64,000 nt of DNA from CAYOPZ01 sp964406005 (GCA_964406005.1 CAYOPZ010000014.1:5763-69762), one strand, 5' to 3'; counted from the stretch's first letter, positions 7,557 to 16,600 are shown. Translations and numbers: made by a program. Notes: generated from the letters alone by a model not told the origin.

Positions 7557-8735
7557 GTGAATAAAGGTTTATGCATACTTTTACTCATTCTGGCCTGTGC
7601 AGGCTGTAATGTGCAGGAGGATATCATTCCGGCGGCGGAACGGACGGATGCTTACCTTCCCCTGCTCCGGGGGAAATCGATAGGCATCGTAGCGAATCCC
7701 TCCTCCGTGATCGCCGGGACGCACCTTGTTGACAGCCTGATGTCCTTGGGCACCGGCCTGTTCAGGATAGGGAAGGTATTCGGGCCGGAGCACGGATTCA
7801 GGGGAGAAGCTCAATACGGGGAAGCGGTCAGGGATGGCGTGGATACGACAACCGGCCTGCCCGTTCTGTCCCTTTACGGTGAGAACATAAAACCTTCCGC
7901 CGAAGCGCTTGAAGACCTGGATGCCATCCTTTTCGATATTCAGGATGTAGGGGTAAGGTTCTATACCTATATATCGACGTTGTATTACGTGATGCAGGCA
8001 TGTGCGGAAAGCGGCAGGCAACTGATCCTGCTCGACCGGCCGGATCCCAATGGTTTTTATATAGACGGGCCCGTTCTTGATTCCGCTTTCCGTTCCTTTG
8101 CCGGCCTGCATGAAGTGCCCGTCGTTTACGGTATGACCATAGGCGAATATGCCATGATGATCAACGGGGAAGGCTGGCTCGGGAAGGGGTTGGAATGCAG
8201 GCTGACCGTGATCCCCTGCCTGAACTATGACCACAATTCACTGTATCGCCTGCCCGTGAAACCTTCTCCCAACCTGCCCAACATGAATTCCGTTTACCTT
8301 TATCCATCTCTCTGTTTTTTCGAGGGAACGGTAATAAGCGAAGGCCGTGGTACCGATTTCCCGTTCGAAGTGTTCGGGCACCCGGACCTTGCAAATACGG
8401 ATTTTTCTTTTGTTCCGGAAAGCAGGCCGGGCGCTGCGATGTACCCGAAGCTGCAGGGAGAAACCTGCCGGGGCATGGATCTTCGTGTCTACAGGGACAG
8501 GGATCCGTCCGGGAAGAAATTCAGCCTCTCCTGGCTTCTGTTTGCCTACCGTAATTTCCCGGATAAGGAAAATTTTTTCATTCCCTATTTTGACAGGCTC
8601 GCCGGAACGGACCGGCTCAGGGAACAGATCATTGCAGGTTGGGAGGATGAAAAGATACGTGAGTCATGGAAGCCGGGCCTGGAAGCATTCAAGGCAATGC
8701 GTAAGAAATACCTTATCTATCCGGATTTTGACTGA
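7557..8735 (+). CDS. namZ: Exo-beta-N-acetylmuramidase NamZ family lipoprotein (formerly DUF1343)
   Basis: This 392-residue protein begins at GTG 7557. A lipoprotein signal follows (ILACAGC, Cys about residue 17). The body carries the DUF1343/NamZ signatures: SIGIVANPSSV, VFGPEHGFRGEAQYGE (about residues 74-89, with the conserved glutamate that follows FGP), LFDIQDVGVRFYTYISTLYY, LLDRPDPNG, and SEGRGTDFPFEVFG. NamZ enzymes remove terminal MurNAc from the non-reducing end of peptidoglycan fragments, so it may act with MltF in wall recycling. It is probably anchored in a membrane facing the periplasm. It is divergent from the LolE-type gene and convergent with the aminotransferase, with three bases between the stops. 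The lipoprotein signal directly after GTG supports this start. Confidence 0.88.
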   Translation: MNKGLCILLLILACAGCNVQEDIIPAAERTDAYLPLLRGKSIGIVANPSSVIAGTHLVDSLMSLGTGLFRIGKVFGPEHGFRGEAQYGEAVRDGVDTTTGLPVLSLYGENIKPSAEALEDLDAILFDIQDVGVRFYTYISTLYYVMQACAESGRQLILLDRPDPNGFYIDGPVLDSAFRSFAGLHEVPVVYGMTIGEYAMMINGEGWLGKGLECRLTVIPCLNYDHNSLYRLPVKPSPNLPNMNSVYLYPSLCFFEGTVISEGRGTDFPFEVFGHPDLANTDFSFVPESRPGAAMYPKLQGETCRGMDLRVYRDRDPSGKKFSLSWLLFAYRNFPDKENFFIPYFDRLAGTDRLREQIIAGWEDEKIRESWKPGLEAFKAMRKKYLIYPDFD

Positions 8736-8738
8736 TGC

Positions 8739-9938
8739 TCAGCGGATTGTCCCGGGATATGCCCTGAGTCCCTTTTCAAGACATATCATTGCCTTCTCAA
8801 GATCCGGCCTTTTAAGCACATAGGCTATCCTGACCTGCTGTCTTCCCGGTCCGGGCCTTGAATAAAAACCCGAGGCGGGCGCCAGCATTACAGTCTGGTT
8901 CTCCCAGTCGAAGTCGCTCAGCAACCACCGGGCGAAGTTATCGGCATCGTCAACAGGCAATTGTGCAATGGCATAAAAAGCGCCCATGGGCATGGGGCAT
9001 ATCACACCTTCCATCCCGTTCAGGGTTTCCACGATGTAGTTCCTTCTCTCGGTATATTCATTCTGCACTTCCATGTAATATGTTTCCGGAGTGTCGAGGG
9101 CGGCTTCCCCCAGGATCTGCCCCAGGAAAGGCGGGGACAGGCGAGCCTGTGCAAATTTCAGGGCCGTAGCCGTGATTTCCCTGTTTTTGGTGACCAGGGC
9201 CCCGATCCTGGCCCCGCAGGCGGAATATCGTTTGGAAATTGAATCGAGAAGGATCACATTCTGACCGGCATCCTTTATAAGCATGGAAGAGAAATGGGAT
9301 TCACCGTCGTAGCATAAATCCCTGTATGCCTCATCAGAGTAAAGGTACAGATCATGTTTAAGAATTATTTCCCCGATCTTTTCAAGTTCCTGCCTTGAAT
9401 AGAGGTAACCGGTAGGGTTGTTGGGATTACATATCATGATCCCTTTTGTTTTCCGACCGATCCGTTTTTCAAATTCTTCTGCGGGAGGCAGGGCAAATCC
9501 ACTGCCGATGTCTGAGACAATGGGGTTCACGGTGACACCTGAAGCGACAAGGAACCCATTGTAATTGGCATAATAGGGTTCGGGTACGATGACCTCGTCT
9601 CCCGGGTCGAGCGTAGACATCAAGGCAAACAGGATGGCCTCCGATCCCCCGGTGGTAACAAGGATTTCTGTATGATCGACCAGGATACCGATCTTCCTGT
9701 AATAATCACAAAGCTTTTTCCTGTAGCTTTCATTCCCGGCGGAATGCCCGTAAGAAATAACGCTGCTTTTTAAGTTTTTAACGGCATCGATCGCGATCTC
9801 CGGGGTTTTGATATCGGGCTGTCCGATATTCAGATGATATACATGACGCCCCTGTTTTTTTGCCTGTTCGGCATAGGGGGCCAGTTTTCTTATGGGCGAC
9901 TCGGGCATGATGCCGCCTCTTCTGGAGATTACCGGCAT
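8739..9938 (-). CDS. Pyridoxal-phosphate-dependent class I/II aminotransferase (aspartate aminotransferase-like)
   Basis: Counted from Met at 9938 this is 399 residues with a complete fold-type I aminotransferase pattern. Seen are NPNNPTG (171-177), SDEAY (201-205), the PLP lysine in SISKRYSACGARIG (Lys236) and the substrate-carboxylate arginine region near the C-terminus. It transfers amino groups between an amino acid and 2-oxoglutarate or similar; the exact substrate cannot be read from sequence. An upstream ATG at 9986 would overlap the DUF1573 gene by 38 bp. The 9938 start leaves a 10-bp gap and begins at the conserved MPVISRRGGIMPESPIRKL region, so it is preferred. It is co-directional with the DUF1573 lipoprotein and probably co-transcribed. 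Confidence 0.9.
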   Translation of the reverse strand: MPVISRRGGIMPESPIRKLAPYAEQAKKQGRHVYHLNIGQPDIKTPEIAIDAVKNLKSSVISYGHSAGNESYRKKLCDYYRKIGILVDHTEILVTTGGSEAILFALMSTLDPGDEVIVPEPYYANYNGFLVASGVTVNPIVSDIGSGFALPPAEEFEKRIGRKTKGIMICNPNNPTGYLYSRQELEKIGEIILKHDLYLYSDEAYRDLCYDGESHFSSMLIKDAGQNVILLDSISKRYSACGARIGALVTKNREITATALKFAQARLSPPFLGQILGEAALDTPETYYMEVQNEYTERRNYIVETLNGMEGVICPMPMGAFYAIAQLPVDDADNFARWLLSDFDWENQTVMLAPASGFYSRPGPGRQQVRIAYVLKRPDLEKAMICLEKGLRAYPGTIR

Positions 9939-9948
9939 GGCCTGATGT

Positions 9949-10368
9949 TTATTGGGTTTCAGGATCCTCTGCGCCCTCGACCTCACCCCGTATATAAAGG
10001 CGCTGCGTACCGTTCAGCGCATTGGAATAAACATAGATGGATTTGCTGAACCTGCCTATCCTGTGCGTATCGTAGCTTACCTCTATCTTTCCTGTATCGG
10101 AAGGATTTACCGGTTCCTTTGACCAGGCGGGTATGGTGCAGCCGCAGGTTGACTTAACATGCGTCAGCAACAGGGGTTCGGTGCCTGTATTGACAAATAC
10201 AAATTCACAATCCCCGTCACCGCTGAAAGGGATCACCCCAAAATCGACAAGGGTATCATAAAAGGAAATCCCTGCGTTTTCATCCGCCCTTTTCGCCTGC
10301 CCGCTTTTGCATGAACCCAGCAGGGCCGGAGTCAGAACAATGATCGCGATCGACAGAAATTGCTTCAT
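9949..10368 (-). CDS. DUF1573 domain lipoprotein
   Basis: This 139-residue protein has a lipoprotein signal (ALLGSC, Cys about residue 20) and one DUF1573 domain at about 35-130. That domain is an immunoglobulin-like beta-sandwich widespread in Bacteroidota. The hallmark is the segment ending in STCGCTIPAW, preceded by F.FVNTGTEPLLL. The two cysteines of CGC are retained. No biochemical function is established for the family. It is the first gene of a two-gene unit with the aminotransferase, and a TAACTTTA element lies 21 bp upstream. Confidence 0.85.
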   Translation of the reverse strand: MKQFLSIAIIVLTPALLGSCKSGQAKRADENAGISFYDTLVDFGVIPFSGDGDCEFVFVNTGTEPLLLTHVKSTCGCTIPAWSKEPVNPSDTGKIEVSYDTHRIGRFSKSIYVYSNALNGTQRLYIRGEVEGAEDPETQ

Positions 10369-10388
10369 GTTCCATTCATTTTGACGTG

Positions 10389-10396
10389 TAAAGTTA
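10389..10396 (-). promoter_or_regulatory. -7-like element TAACTTTA for the DUF1573 gene
   Basis: On the minus strand this is one base from TAnnTTTG. It lies 20 bp upstream of the ATG at 10368 in the divergent space shared with valS. Confidence 0.4.
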
Positions 10397-10449
10397 GAAA
10401 TTTAAGGATAAATGGACCGGGAGCCGAATGATTTAATACAATTATTACT

Positions 10450-10457
10450 TAATTTTA
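10450..10457 (+). promoter_or_regulatory. -7-like element TAATTTTA for valS
   Basis: One base from TAnnTTTG, 13 bp upstream of the GTG start of valS. The short distance predicts a leader of roughly 10 nt. No clear -33 TTG is seen. Confidence 0.35.
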
Positions 10458-10470
10458 CGGGAATTCTACC

Positions 10471-13104
10471 GTGGACATTCCTTCCAAATACGACCCCTCA
10501 AAAACCGAACAACGATGGTATGATTACTGGATGGAACATGGCTTTTTCCGTTCCCGGCCCGATGAAAGGGAACCCTATACCATCGTGATCCCCCCGCCCA
10601 ATGTAACAGGCGTACTTCATATGGGACATATGCTGAACAATACAATCCAGGATGTATTGATCAGGAAGAACCGCATGGACGGAAAAAATGCCTTATGGGT
10701 TCCCGGGACCGACCATGCCTCCATTGCAACGGAGGCCAGGGTCGTGGCCAGCCTGGGGGAGAAGGGGATACGGAAATCTGATCTTACGCGCGACGAGTTC
10801 CTGGCCCATGCATGGGAATGGAAAGAAAGGCATGGAGGGATCATTCTCGAGCAGTTGAAAAAACTGGGGGCCTCATGCGACTGGGAAAGGACCCGGTTCA
10901 CCATGGACGAAGCCTACTATGAAAGTGTGATGGATGTGTTTATTGACCTGTTCCGGAAAGGACTTATTTACCGGGGCAAGAGAATGGTCAACTGGGACCC
11001 CGGGGCCAGGACCGCGGTATCGGACGAAGAGGTGGTATACCGGGAAGAAAGATCAAAACTGTATTATGTAAGATACGAAGTGGAAGGGAACATCGACGGC
11101 ATTGTGATCGCTACGACACGTCCGGAGACCATCCTGGGTGACACGGCAGTGGCAGTGAACCCGGGAGATCCGAGATACAGGCCCTACCACGGCAAAACCG
11201 CCGTCATACCCCTGGTGAACAGAAAGGTGCCCGTGATCACGGACGAATACGTCGACGCTGAATTCGGTACAGGGGCCCTTAAGATCACTCCTGCACATGA
11301 TGAGAATGATTACGAGATCGGGATGCGCCATGACCTCGAGAGCATAGACATACTTAATGACGACGGAACCCTGAACGAAGCTGCCGGATTTTTCACAGGA
11401 AAGGACCGTTTCGAAGCCCGTGAGCTTGTGGTCGGGGAATTGAAGAAGCAGGGCTGTCTCCTGAAAACCGAAGACTACCTGAACAAGGTAGGGTTCTCCG
11501 AAAGGACAAATGCGGTGATCGAGCCCAGGTTATCGATTCAATGGTTCCTGAAAATGAAGGAGATCTCCGGACCTGCGCTTAAAAGTGTCCTGGACGGTAC
11601 AGTGAAATTGCATCCGCCGAAATTCAGGAACATATACAGGCACTGGATGGAAAACATCAAAGACTGGTGCATCTCAAGACAGCTCTGGTGGGGGCACCGG
11701 ATCCCGGCATATTACATCGGGAATACCAGCCAGTATGTTGTGGCGAAAACTCCCGGGGAAGCACTGGACCTGGCCCGTGAAAAAACCGGGAAAAGCGACC
11801 TGTCCGCAAAGGACATCAGGCAGGACGAGGATGTCCTGGATACATGGTTTTCTTCGTGGCTCTGGCCCATTGTACTTTTCGACGGCATTCGTGATCCCGG
11901 AAACACGGAGTATAAGTATTACTACCCGACAAGCGACCTGATCACGGCCCCGGATATACTCTTTTTCTGGGTGGCGCGTATGATCATTGCGGGATACCGG
12001 TATCCGGGCAGGGAACCTTTCAGCAATGTATACCTGACGGGGATGGTCAGAGACAGCAAGCGCCGTAAAATGTCCAAATCCCTTGGCAATTCCCCCGAAC
12101 CTCTCGAGCTGATCCGGAAATATTCTGCAGACGGTGTCAGGGTGGGCATGCTCCTGTGTTCCCCGGCCGGGGGAGATCTGCTCTATGATGACAGCCTGCC
12201 CGAGCAGGGCAGGAACTTCGGCAACAAGATATGGAATGCCTTCCGGTTGATCAGGCAGTGGGAAGTCGATCCCGGAGGATCGCCTTCCCGGGCCGCAGCC
12301 GATGCCAATGAATGGTTTCGCGAAAAGCTTAATAAATCGATAAGGCAGCTTGACGGGCAATATAAAAAGTACAGGATATCGGATGCGCTTATGACCCTTT
12401 ACCGGCTTTTCTGGGATGAATTCTCGGCCTGGTACCTGGAAGCCGTAAAACCTGATTTCGGCAAGCCCGTTGCGGAAGTTACCCATATAGCGACCATTGG
12501 ATACCTCGACGCCCTGCTTCGCATGCTCCATCCTTTCATGCCTTTTATCACGGAAGAGATCTGGCAGTTGATCGCCGAAAGGGAAAAAGGTGAAAGCATC
12601 ATGGTCTCAAAGATGCCCGTAGCCGGTCCGTTCGACAACGATTTGCTGGAACATTTTGAGGAGACCAAGGAAATCATTGCTGCTGTCAGGAATGTCCGCA
12701 AGGAGAAAAGCCTGCCGGCGAAAAAGAGCCTCAGGCTCCTGGTAAGGGACCCGAATCATTCTTACAACAGGAGATTCGAAAGCATACTGTTGAAGCTCGG
12801 AAATGTTGAAGAGATCGTTGAAACCCGGGAAAAAACCGAAGGGGCTGTATCTTTCAGGGTAAAGTCCGTGGAATTCTATGTTCCCCTCGAGGGAAGTATA
12901 GATATGGCCGCTGAATTGACGAATCTGAAAAATGAACTGGCCTATACGAAGGGATTCCTGAAGTCCGTGATGGTCAAGTTGAATGACGCAGGATTTGTCA
13001 GGAATGCTCCTGAAAGGATCGTTGAAAAGGAAAGGAAAAAACAGGAAGATGCGGAAAGGAAGATCGAAGTGCTGGAACAGCGCATCAGGGATCTAGGGAG
13101 CTAA
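10471..13104 (+). CDS. valS: Valine-tRNA ligase
   Basis: This 877-residue class Ia aminoacyl-tRNA synthetase has the usual ValS order. The catalytic HIGH-type motif is PPPNVTGVLHMGHML (HMGH at 50-53). The editing (CP1) domain spans about 200-340 with TTRPETILGDTAVAVNP and THDE-type KITPAHDENDYEIG. The KMSKS loop lies at 533-537 (RRKMSKSLGNSPEP), followed by the anticodon-binding domain and a C-terminal coiled coil (ending LEQRIRDLGS). It charges tRNA-Val and edits mischarged threonine. The start is GTG at 10471; MDIPSKYDPSKTEQRWYDYW is the conserved ValS beginning. The last 12 bp overlap the convergent pdxH gene. Confidence 0.97.
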   Translation: MDIPSKYDPSKTEQRWYDYWMEHGFFRSRPDEREPYTIVIPPPNVTGVLHMGHMLNNTIQDVLIRKNRMDGKNALWVPGTDHASIATEARVVASLGEKGIRKSDLTRDEFLAHAWEWKERHGGIILEQLKKLGASCDWERTRFTMDEAYYESVMDVFIDLFRKGLIYRGKRMVNWDPGARTAVSDEEVVYREERSKLYYVRYEVEGNIDGIVIATTRPETILGDTAVAVNPGDPRYRPYHGKTAVIPLVNRKVPVITDEYVDAEFGTGALKITPAHDENDYEIGMRHDLESIDILNDDGTLNEAAGFFTGKDRFEARELVVGELKKQGCLLKTEDYLNKVGFSERTNAVIEPRLSIQWFLKMKEISGPALKSVLDGTVKLHPPKFRNIYRHWMENIKDWCISRQLWWGHRIPAYYIGNTSQYVVAKTPGEALDLAREKTGKSDLSAKDIRQDEDVLDTWFSSWLWPIVLFDGIRDPGNTEYKYYYPTSDLITAPDILFFWVARMIIAGYRYPGREPFSNVYLTGMVRDSKRRKMSKSLGNSPEPLELIRKYSADGVRVGMLLCSPAGGDLLYDDSLPEQGRNFGNKIWNAFRLIRQWEVDPGGSPSRAAADANEWFREKLNKSIRQLDGQYKKYRISDALMTLYRLFWDEFSAWYLEAVKPDFGKPVAEVTHIATIGYLDALLRMLHPFMPFITEEIWQLIAEREKGESIMVSKMPVAGPFDNDLLEHFEETKEIIAAVRNVRKEKSLPAKKSLRLLVRDPNHSYNRRFESILLKLGNVEEIVETREKTEGAVSFRVKSVEFYVPLEGSIDMAAELTNLKNELAYTKGFLKSVMVKLNDAGFVRNAPERIVEKERKKQEDAERKIEVLEQRIRDLGS

Positions 13105-13677
13105 CGTCCTGCGGTTCCAGCGTTCCCCGTCCTTTTCGAATCCGATGCGGTTATGCAACCTGTCATCCCCCTTTTTCCAGAATTCAAAATGGTCGGGGAC
13201 AAGCCTGTACCCGCCCCAGTAATGCGGACGGGGAACCTTTTTTCCTTCGTACTTTTTTTTGAGCCGTTCCATTTCCTGCTCAAGGTATGTCCTGGAAGGT
13301 ATTTCGCTGCTCTGGTCCGAAACCCATGCGCCCAGCTGGCTTCCCCTGGGACGGGTACTGAAGTACAGGTCGGAATCATGATCGGTGATTTTTTCAATAT
13401 TGCCTTCAATCCTGACCTGGTAGCCGAGTTGTTCCCAGTAAACCACCACGGAGGCAGCTTTATTGCCGTTGATATCACATGATTTTCGGCTTCTGAAATT
13501 GGTATAAAACGTGATGCCTTTCCGGTCAAACTCCTTGAACAGCACGATCCGTGCGGATGGCCTGCCGTCCCGCCCCACTGTAGCCAGGGTCATTGTTCCC
13601 GGTTCCTTGATACCGGCCTCGAGAGCCTGTTTATGCCAGGCCTGAAAAAGCAGCACGGGATCCTTTTCTGTATTCAT
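13093..13677 (-). CDS. pdxH: Pyridoxamine 5'-phosphate oxidase
   Basis: This 194-residue protein matches PdxH along its length: TMTLATVGRDGRPSARIVLFKEFD (start of the FMN-binding split barrel), FYTNFRSRKS, YWEQLGYQVRIEG, SRPRGS-type STRPRGSQLGAWVSDQSS, and the C-terminal dimerisation segment PHWGGY-like PRPHYWGGYRLVPDHFEFW with RLHNR. It oxidises pyridoxine or pyridoxamine 5'-phosphate to PLP using FMN, which would supply the aminotransferase encoded nearby. It is the last gene of the minus-strand run DUF4783-nadC-YihY-pdxH, separated from YihY by 59 bp, and overlaps the end of valS by 12 bp. Confidence 0.95.
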   Translation of the reverse strand: MNTEKDPVLLFQAWHKQALEAGIKEPGTMTLATVGRDGRPSARIVLFKEFDRKGITFYTNFRSRKSCDINGNKAASVVVYWEQLGYQVRIEGNIEKITDHDSDLYFSTRPRGSQLGAWVSDQSSEIPSRTYLEQEMERLKKKYEGKKVPRPHYWGGYRLVPDHFEFWKKGDDRLHNRIGFEKDGERWNRRTLAP

Positions 13678-13736
13678 TTTGTTACAGGTGAGAAATTATG
13701 TGCAGCGAAGTTAAAAAAAATTGCCATTGAAAGAGG

Positions 13737-14699
13737 TCATCCTTTTTCCGTAAGGTCTTCTCCCGGACCGTTGATCATGACAAGTTTGGCATTTTTAATG
13801 CTGGCGTTGAGTTCGAAACCGATGAGGAGGGCAATGGAATTGAAAAAAAGCCACAACAGTACCACCATGATCGTTCCGATGGAACCGAAGATCTCGTTGA
13901 ACTTCCCGAAATGGTTGATCATATAGGTAAAGATCAGCGAGGTGAGAATGACAAGCACGCTGGCAAAGCTCGAACCTGTCGAATAAAACCTCCATTTCAT
14001 TTTGCGGGAAGGCCCCAGGTAGTATAAAAAGGAAAGGGCGGAATAGATCAGTGCGATGATCACAAACCACTTTCCCACCATAAGGAGGTAGAAGGTGAGA
14101 CTTCTCCGGAGTATCCCGTTGTCAACCAGTGTTGTCACAACCAGATTGCTGAAGATGATCAGGCTCACCGCTGTGGTAATCAGTATGAAAAGGATAAAGA
14201 CAAGGATGACTGCTATGACGCGGCGTTCGATCCAGCTCCGTGTTTCTATGGTATGATAGGTAGCGTTGAACGCAACGATCATACCGTTGATGGCGTTGGT
14301 GGCAAAGAACAGCGCAATGATAAACCCGAAAAAAGACAAGCCCCTCCGGGGGAGGAACATGTCCCTGAGGGTGCTTTCAATTAGCCTGAAAGCATCTATA
14401 GGAATGATTTCCCGGATCATGCTGAGAAGCCCTTCCTCAAAATTCTCGACAGGCAAATGCGGGATGAGGGTGAAAAAGTAGATGATCGCCGGAAGCAGTG
14501 CAAGGAACATATAGAATGCAATGGAGGACGCACGGGTGGTCAGGGCACCATTCCGGATCCCCTTGAAGAAGAAGATCACGACATCATAAATGGGAATTCC
14601 TTCGAAACCCGGCAGGCTGATCTGCTTTGCTTTCCTTATGATTTTAAGGCCCCACCTCTTGAAAAATCCGTATATGCCGGGGAAAGGTTGTTCACTCAT
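13737..14699 (-). CDS. YihY/BrkB family integral membrane protein
   Basis: This 320-residue protein has six predicted membrane helices in the YihY (formerly RNase BN/BrkB) arrangement. Family features include TTRASSIAFYMFLALLPAIIYFFTLIP (first helix), the ATNAINGMIVAFNATYH segment, and the C-terminal FGSIGTIMVVLLWLFFNSIALLIGFELNA. Despite the old RNase BN name, the family has no nuclease activity and its role is unresolved. It starts three bases after the nadC stop codon, which supports translational coupling in the operon. Confidence 0.9.
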   Translation of the reverse strand: MSEQPFPGIYGFFKRWGLKIIRKAKQISLPGFEGIPIYDVVIFFFKGIRNGALTTRASSIAFYMFLALLPAIIYFFTLIPHLPVENFEEGLLSMIREIIPIDAFRLIESTLRDMFLPRRGLSFFGFIIALFFATNAINGMIVAFNATYHTIETRSWIERRVIAVILVFILFILITTAVSLIIFSNLVVTTLVDNGILRRSLTFYLLMVGKWFVIIALIYSALSFLYYLGPSRKMKWRFYSTGSSFASVLVILTSLIFTYMINHFGKFNEIFGSIGTIMVVLLWLFFNSIALLIGFELNASIKNAKLVMINGPGEDLTEKG

Positions 14700-14702
14700 G
14701 CT

Positions 14703-15557
14703 TTACCGGGTGGCTTTCAGACTGAGATCCAGACTTTTAACCTCATGGGTCAATGCGCCTACGGATATGTAATCAACTCCGCAAAGGGCATAATCCCGGA
14801 GGTTCTCCAGGGTAATTCCGCCTGACGATTCGGTTTCAAACCTGTGGGCTATCATTTTTACTGCAGACCGGGTATCCGGTATGGAGAAATTATCGAACAT
14901 AATCCTTTGAACGTTACCTGCGCTGAGGACTTCTTTTACATCGTTGAGATTTCTTGTTTCGATTACAATCCCCAGTTTCTTTCCAAGGGCATCTATGTAT
15001 CTACCGGCATTCACGATGGCATTCCCTATGCCGCCTGCAAAATCGATGTGATTGTCTTTTAACAGGATCATGTCGTAAAGACCCATCCTGTGGTTTATGC
15101 CACCGCCTATCCTTACGGCTTCCTTGTCCAGCAATCTGATGCCCGGACATGTTTTCCGGGTATCCAGGATCCTGGTTTTGAGCCCTTCCAGCCTCCCGAC
15201 ATACTCCGCCGTGCGGGTGGCGATACCGCTCATCCGCTGCATTACATTCAGTACAAGTCTTTCGGCTTTAAAAATTGACTGCAGGTTCCCGCGGACGGTT
15301 AAGACGATGTCTCCCTGCCGTACCAGGGCGCCATCCGTAAGAAGCAACCGCAGGTCCAGGTCCCGGTCGATCTTTTGAAAGATCCTGGAAGCGATCTCAA
15401 TGCCTGCAATAATCCCTTTGTCCTTTACCAGGAGTTCAAGCTTGCCTTCTGATCCGGGAGGAATACAGGAGAGGGAACTGTGGTCGCCCTCACCCAGATC
15501 TTCAAGAATCGCAAAGTCAATAAAAGTATTAAAGAGATCCTCATTGATCGTTTTCAT
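14703..15557 (-). CDS. nadC: Nicotinate-nucleotide pyrophosphorylase (carboxylating)
   Basis: This 284-residue protein is quinolinate phosphoribosyltransferase, which makes nicotinate mononucleotide from quinolinate and PRPP in NAD synthesis. Seen are the N-terminal ILEDLGEGDHSS (17-28), LNVMQRMSGIATRT (103-116), the active-site RILDTRKTCPG (129-139), HRMGLYDMILLKDNH (156-170), and the C-terminal DYISVGALTHEVKSLDLSLK. Length and motif order are normal. Its 5' end overlaps the DUF4783 gene by 17 bp, so the two are almost certainly co-transcribed. Confidence 0.96.
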   Translation of the reverse strand: MKTINEDLFNTFIDFAILEDLGEGDHSSLSCIPPGSEGKLELLVKDKGIIAGIEIASRIFQKIDRDLDLRLLLTDGALVRQGDIVLTVRGNLQSIFKAERLVLNVMQRMSGIATRTAEYVGRLEGLKTRILDTRKTCPGIRLLDKEAVRIGGGINHRMGLYDMILLKDNHIDFAGGIGNAIVNAGRYIDALGKKLGIVIETRNLNDVKEVLSAGNVQRIMFDNFSIPDTRSAVKMIAHRFETESSGGITLENLRDYALCGVDYISVGALTHEVKSLDLSLKATR

Positions 15558-15954
15558 CCTCTTTTTCTATCCTTAACTGGTGAATACGCGGTTCACCATC
15601 CTGCTTCTTGATCAGAATGTAAATCCTGTAATTGCTGCCGGAAGAGCTCATACTGCCGATCGCATAATGCGAACTTTCCTTTCCCCCTTCAAAAATAATC
15701 CGGAAGGAATCCGGAGTATAATCCTGGAAAAATTTACGGATGATCTGTTCTGCCTGTGACCTGCTGTATACATCTTCTTTTTCAAGAATGATCAGTTCGA
15801 CATTATCATGGAAATATTTTGCGAGCTCAGCAGCATTTCCGGCTCTAAAGGACAGTACAATACTCTCGGGTATTTCCACTGTCTGTCCCGAAAGTGCAGC
15901 AGGAAAAACAAATATGATCCACAGAACACCAATCAGTTTCAGGATCTGTCTCAT
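15541..15954 (-). CDS. DUF4783 family secreted protein
   Basis: This 137-residue protein has a signal peptide (about residues 1-23, ending PAALSGQ) and an NTF2-like small alpha/beta domain (VLSFRAGNAAELAKYF, VYSRSQAEQIIRKFF, SHYAIGSMSSSGSNYRIYILIKK). The size, fold signature and position directly before nadC match the Bacteroidota DUF4783 family. No function is known. The mature protein should be periplasmic. The gene starts the DUF4783-nadC-YihY-pdxH run and is divergent from rlmH. A perfect 15-bp palindrome lies six bases upstream of its ATG. Confidence 0.8.
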   Translation of the reverse strand: MRQILKLIGVLWIIFVFPAALSGQTVEIPESIVLSFRAGNAAELAKYFHDNVELIILEKEDVYSRSQAEQIIRKFFQDYTPDSFRIIFEGGKESSHYAIGSMSSSGSNYRIYILIKKQDGEPRIHQLRIEKEDENDQ

Positions 15955-15959
15955 TTGTA

Positions 15960-15974
15960 GTACAATTTTTGTAC
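15960..15974. repeat. 15-bp palindrome GTACAATTTTTGTAC upstream of the DUF4783 gene
   Basis: Six-base arms GTACAA/TTGTAC flank TTT in the 130-bp divergent space between the DUF4783 operon and rlmH. The arms are too AT-rich and short for a strong terminator, and the position next to a start codon fits an operator. No regulator is encoded nearby. Confidence 0.5.
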
Positions 15975-16084
15975 ATTATTCCTGATTCGCTATTACCTTA
16001 TTCGCAAATTCCAATCATAAATCATGCCGTGAATTGCTGAATGGTAATTTAGCGGGACGAAACATTGCAATTTAGTAAAAACAG

Positions 16085-16558
16085 ATGAACATACAACTTC
16101 TGCTCATTGGTAAAACAGGCTTTCCATTCATCCGGGAAGGCATGGAGGAATATTCGAAAAGGCTCGGAAAATACACGGATTTCAGGATCCGGATCATACC
16201 GGATCTGAAAGGAACGGGTTCCTGGTCTATTGACAGGTTGAAGGAGGAGGAAGGGAGAAGGATACTCAAGGCACTCAAGCCGCAGGATTATTCGGTTTTG
16301 CTGGATGAACGGGGAAAGGATCCCGACTCCTTTGAATTTGCGAGATTCCTTGAGAAGCAGATGCTGGGTTCGGTGAAATCCCTGGTGTTTGTGATCGGCG
16401 GCGCATATGGCTTTTCACCGTCCGTTTATGAAAGAGGGAATACCATGCTTTCCCTTTCAAGGATGACATTCTCACACCAGGTGATCAGGCTGTTTTTCAT
16501 GGAACAGCTGTATCGTGCCTTTACCATACTGAGGGGAGATCCTTACCATCACGGTTGA
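16085..16558 (+). CDS. rlmH: 23S rRNA (pseudouridine-1915 N3)-methyltransferase
   Basis: This 157-residue protein is RlmH of the SPOUT superfamily, which methylates N3 of pseudouridine 1915 in helix 69 of 23S rRNA. Seen are the N-terminal KTGFPFIREGMEEYSKRL, LLDERGKDPDS (72-82), the SAM-binding trefoil-knot loop VIGGAYGFSPSV (103-114), MLSLSRMTFSHQVIRL, and the invariant C-terminal DPYHHG. Length is exactly that of the family. It is divergent from the DUF4783-nadC operon, a common Bacteroidota arrangement. Confidence 0.97.
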   Translation: MNIQLLLIGKTGFPFIREGMEEYSKRLGKYTDFRIRIIPDLKGTGSWSIDRLKEEEGRRILKALKPQDYSVLLDERGKDPDSFEFARFLEKQMLGSVKSLVFVIGGAYGFSPSVYERGNTMLSLSRMTFSHQVIRLFFMEQLYRAFTILRGDPYHHG

Positions 16559-16569
16559 TGATTTATATG

Positions 16570-16577
16570 TATCTTTA
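16570..16577 (+). promoter_or_regulatory. -7-like element TATCTTTA for the sensor kinase gene
   Basis: One base from TAnnTTTG, 23 bp upstream of the ATG at 16601. Confidence 0.4.
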
Positions 16578-16600
16578 AAAGGCAACACCGAACAGGCAAT

